Below, piece by piece: positions 61,696 to 64,000 of a stretch of DNA of 64,000 nt. Below the pieces are notes generated by a model. It was not told the origin of the DNA, did no database searches, and worked only from the letters and a program-made list of their open reading frames with translations. Made by a program: the position numbers and the translations under genes. Source of the stretch: Desulfobacteraceae bacterium UBA2245 (GTDB lineage Bacteria; Desulfobacterota; Desulfobacteria; Desulfobacterales; UBA2245). Position 1 is the stretch's first letter. The number at the start of each line of letters is the position of its first letter. The stretch lies in assembly GCA_002347265.1 (NCBI GenBank), contig DDYB01000020.1:1-64000 (forward strand), in the 5' to 3' direction.

Positions 61696-63459
61696 TTAAA
61701 ACAGCCCAAACACCTTGCCGGTTTTCGTGTCCACGTCAACCCGTCGAAACGCCGGGTTGGATCCGGTGCCTGGCATCAGGCTGATATCCCAGGCGCAGGG
61801 ACATAAAAAACGGGCCCCGGAGTAGACCAGTATATCGCGTATGGGAAGCGCCCAACCTTTTGGAACGCCTTTTAAACGCGGATCATGGCTCAGGCTCAGA
61901 TGGGTTTTGACCATGACCGTGGCAAAATCATCGTACCGGGGATCTTCTTCCAGTCGTCTGGCCTTGGCTGCGGCATCCGGACTCCAGGCAACACCCTCGG
62001 CCCCGTAAATCTCCCTGGCGATCATGGCTACCCGGTCTCGAAGTTTCATCTCCTTTGGATAGAGAAAATGAAAATTCGGCTCCTCATTGCAGGCGTCGAT
62101 CACCGCATCGGCCAGCTCCAGGGCGCCATCGCCGCCCCTGAGCCAGTGATCGGATACGGCGAAGCGTGCACCGGCCGCTTCGGCGGCCCTTCGAACCAGA
62201 TCGATCTCATGGGCGGTGTCCGTATAAAACCGGTTCAGGCATACCACCGGATTCATGCCGGATTTTCGAATGGTGGCAATATGGTGGATCATGTTTCCCA
62301 GGCCCGTTTCCACCAGGGTCAGATCCTCTTTCAGGTACGCTTCGGGAAGAGCCAGACCCGGGGTGACCCTGGGGCCGCCGCCATGCATCTTCAGCGCCCG
62401 GATCGTGGTGGTGAGCACCGACACATGGGGTTTAAGACCGCTGAGGCGGCATTTGACGTTCCAGAACTTTTCAAACCCGATGTCCGCAGCAAATCCGCTT
62501 TCGGTCACATGGTAGTCGAACATCTTCAGGCCGATGCGGTCGGCGATGATCGAGGACTGGCCGATGGCGATATTGGCAAAAGGTCCGGCATGCACCATGC
62601 ACGGCTGGTATTCCGCTGTACTCATCAGTGTGGGGTTGATGGTTTTCCGCATCCAGGCGGTCATGGCCCCGCCCACCTCCAGGTCGCCGGTGGTTACGGG
62701 ATTGCCGCTGCGGTCAAAGGCTACGGTGATCTCATCCATACGCTTTCTCAGGTCTTCCAGATCACGGGCGATGGAAAGGATCGCCATGCATTCGGAGGCC
62801 GGTGCAATATCAAAGCGGGACTGCATGGTAAAGCCGTCATGGCGGCCGCCCATACCGATTACGATATTTCGAAGGGCCTGAGCGCAGAAGTCGATTACCC
62901 AGCCCATCTCGATCCGGGTGGGGTCGATGTTCAGTCGTCGCATGCCCGTCAGTCGCTCGAGCTGTTCGTCGTTGTAGTTGCGTTCGTGCTGCATGCGGGC
63001 GGTCATGGCCACCATGGCCAGATTGTGGGCGTTCATGATGTCGTTGATGTCATTGGTCAGGCCCAGGGAAAAATCCGTCATCGGAATCAGAAGCGCGTTT
63101 CCGCCGCCTGCCGCCGTGCCTTTCACGTTCATGGTCGGTCCGCCTGAAGGCTGGCGCAGAGCGCCTCCCACCTTCTTTCTCCGCTTGCCCATTCCTTCCA
63201 TCAGCCCCAGGGAGGTGGTGGTCTTCCCTTCTCCCAAAGGCGTGGGGGTGATGGCGGTCACCTCGATGTATTTTCCATTGGGTCTGTCCCTGAGCCGGTC
63301 GATGATTTTTATGAAATCCAGCTTGCAGAGTCTTCCCATGGGAAGCACCTCGTCCTTTTCAAGCCCGAGAATCTCACGCCACTGATCGGGCATGGGCATG
63401 TGTTCTTCGGCCGCTTCGGAGATCTTCCAGTCTTCCATTTCAAGAGGATTGTGTGCCAT
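61696..63459 (-). CDS. fhs: Formate-tetrahydrofolate ligase
   Basis: Fhs activates formate to 10-formyl-tetrahydrofolate with ATP, the entry step of the methyl branch of the Wood-Ljungdahl pathway. The P-loop-like TPTPLGEGKTTTSLGLMEG is diagnostic. GGALRQPSGGPTMNVKG, DFSLGLTNDINDIMNAHNL and MGGRHDGFTMQSRFDIAPAS also match. ATG 63459 has AGGA nine bases upstream; an ATG three codons earlier lies within that site. The 587-residue length is slightly above the usual 555. No other Wood-Ljungdahl gene lies in the window. Confidence 0.96.
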   Translation of the reverse strand: MAHNPLEMEDWKISEAAEEHMPMPDQWREILGLEKDEVLPMGRLCKLDFIKIIDRLRDRPNGKYIEVTAITPTPLGEGKTTTSLGLMEGMGKRRKKVGGALRQPSGGPTMNVKGTAAGGGNALLIPMTDFSLGLTNDINDIMNAHNLAMVAMTARMQHERNYNDEQLERLTGMRRLNIDPTRIEMGWVIDFCAQALRNIVIGMGGRHDGFTMQSRFDIAPASECMAILSIARDLEDLRKRMDEITVAFDRSGNPVTTGDLEVGGAMTAWMRKTINPTLMSTAEYQPCMVHAGPFANIAIGQSSIIADRIGLKMFDYHVTESGFAADIGFEKFWNVKCRLSGLKPHVSVLTTTIRALKMHGGGPRVTPGLALPEAYLKEDLTLVETGLGNMIHHIATIRKSGMNPVVCLNRFYTDTAHEIDLVRRAAEAAGARFAVSDHWLRGGDGALELADAVIDACNEEPNFHFLYPKEMKLRDRVAMIAREIYGAEGVAWSPDAAAKARRLEEDPRYDDFATVMVKTHLSLSHDPRLKGVPKGWALPIRDILVYSGARFLCPCAWDISLMPGTGSNPAFRRVDVDTKTGKVFGLF

Positions 63460-63612
63460 AATTTGCATTCCTGATTTAGTTTTGTCTAAATTCTATTAAA
63501 ATCGGATCGTTATCATGGCAGGAAGACCTTTGACAAGAAGTTTTGCAGTACAGGAAAAATAAAACGCGTTGCGGCGGGGAATTTTTTTGGCTAAGAACGG
63601 CAAGACGATGTC

Positions 63613-63627
63613 GACACGATTCGTGTC
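63613..63627. promoter_or_regulatory. Inverted repeat upstream of fhs
   Basis: GACACG-ATT-CGTGTC is a short perfect palindrome about 155 bases before the fhs start. It could be an operator, but nothing else supports this. Confidence 0.3.
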
Positions 63628-63745
63628 CGAACATGCAGCCGGCTCATTCCGCTTGCGGGTTTTAATCGCGGCTGCTGCGTCCACATGATTTCAAATGGGG
63701 ATATCATGAACCCGAGCATCTTCGGTTTTCAATGAGGCGCGTAAA

Positions 63746-63777
63746 AAAGGCTAATCGACCTGAGTCGATTAGCCTTT
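63746..63777 (-). terminator. Strong hairpin, terminator or attenuator on the minus strand
   Basis: AAAGGCTAATCGAC and its exact complement form a 14-bp stem around a four-base loop. On the minus strand it is followed by TTTTTT. It could end a minus-strand gene beyond the right edge, or attenuate a long fhs leader. Confidence 0.7.
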
Positions 63778-64000
63778 AAGGAAGAGAAAAAGATGAAATT
63801 TGCGGTTGACTATTCTTAATGCAAACGGGGTGCCAAAATTCAAATTTCAAAAAATATTTAGAAACATCTCATATCATATTAAATTTATTTGATTTTTTTT
63901 AACATCACGCCGCTCGGAATTCCTAAAAGCCGATATTTTTGCGCAAAGACCTTGCCGTAAGTTCATATTTTTAAACTTCAAATCCCAGGAGGTCCTCAAA
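63778..64000. other. Right-edge non-coding region with a ribosome-site-like end
   Basis: An AT-rich stretch ends with AGGAGG at about 63988-63993, a few bases before the window edge. It may serve a + strand gene that starts just outside. No coding sequence is visible within the window. Confidence 0.4.

Overview
This window looks like a chromosomal piece of a sulfate-reducing or related anaerobic member of the Desulfobacterota (Desulfobacterales-like). The basis is family composition: siroheme-type heme synthesis (AhbC, HemB, AhbD), an AspS-GatC fusion beside GatA/GatB-like genes, formate-tetrahydrofolate ligase, pyruvoyl arginine decarboxylase, and the carboxyspermidine route to spermidine. 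Most of the window is GC-rich housekeeping DNA. The exception is a visibly AT-richer island at about 14.36-25.03 kb that carries a CRISPR-Cas system.

Layout. 0-0.8 kb: relics of a cold-shock-domain gene and possibly of an integron-type integrase, then tRNA-Arg(CCG). 1.0-7.6 kb: a TetR-controlled RND efflux pump (adaptor, inner-membrane pump, outer-membrane channel) with two candidate operators. 7.7-14 kb: a YjbQ-family protein, a ClpX-like unfoldase lacking the zinc domain, the ahbC-hemB-ahbD heme cluster and a CBS-ACT protein. 14.4-25.0 kb: a WYL-regulator relic, an intact WYL regulator, a type I-D-like cas operon (cas6, cas10d/csc3 with HD domain, csc2, csc1, cas3', cas4, truncated cas1) and a 20-repeat array. 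25.5-30.4 kb: an Asp-tRNA(Asn)/Glu-tRNA(Gln) amidation cluster made of aspS-gatC, a gatA-like gene without the amidase catalytic residues, and gatB. 30.5-32.9 kb: carboxyspermidine dehydrogenase and decarboxylase. 33-41.3 kb: a radical SAM protein, a UDP-sugar dehydrogenase, NAD genes (nadK, pncB, pncA) and a zinc/manganese ABC transporter. 41.5-53.9 kb: tRNA-Phe, rsmE, valS, nadC, a rhomboid fused to a DnaJ C-terminal-like domain, a diguanylate cyclase response regulator, lepA, leuCD, trmJ and ndk. 54.2-63.5 kb: a LOG-family protein, a homocysteine methyltransferase domain protein, an alcohol dehydrogenase, arginine decarboxylase and agmatinase, ubiE/menG and fhs.

Genes that work together. 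Arginine decarboxylase plus agmatinase (58.7-60.1 kb) would make putrescine, which the two genes at 30.5-32.9 kb would convert to spermidine. pncA, pncB, nadC and nadK cover NAD salvage, the last step of quinolinate use, and NADP formation.

The most notable region is the CRISPR locus. The interference genes look intact. Cas1, however, stops after about 210 family-like residues, reads through a spacer-sized stretch into the first repeat, and ends on a stop codon inside that repeat. No cas2 and no leader lie between. One deletion that removed the cas1 3' end, cas2, the leader and the newest part of the array explains this. The locus would then be able to interfere but not to adapt. A second point of interest is the amidation cluster, where AspRS is fused to GatC but the neighbouring GatA has lost its Lys-Ser-Ser catalytic signature.
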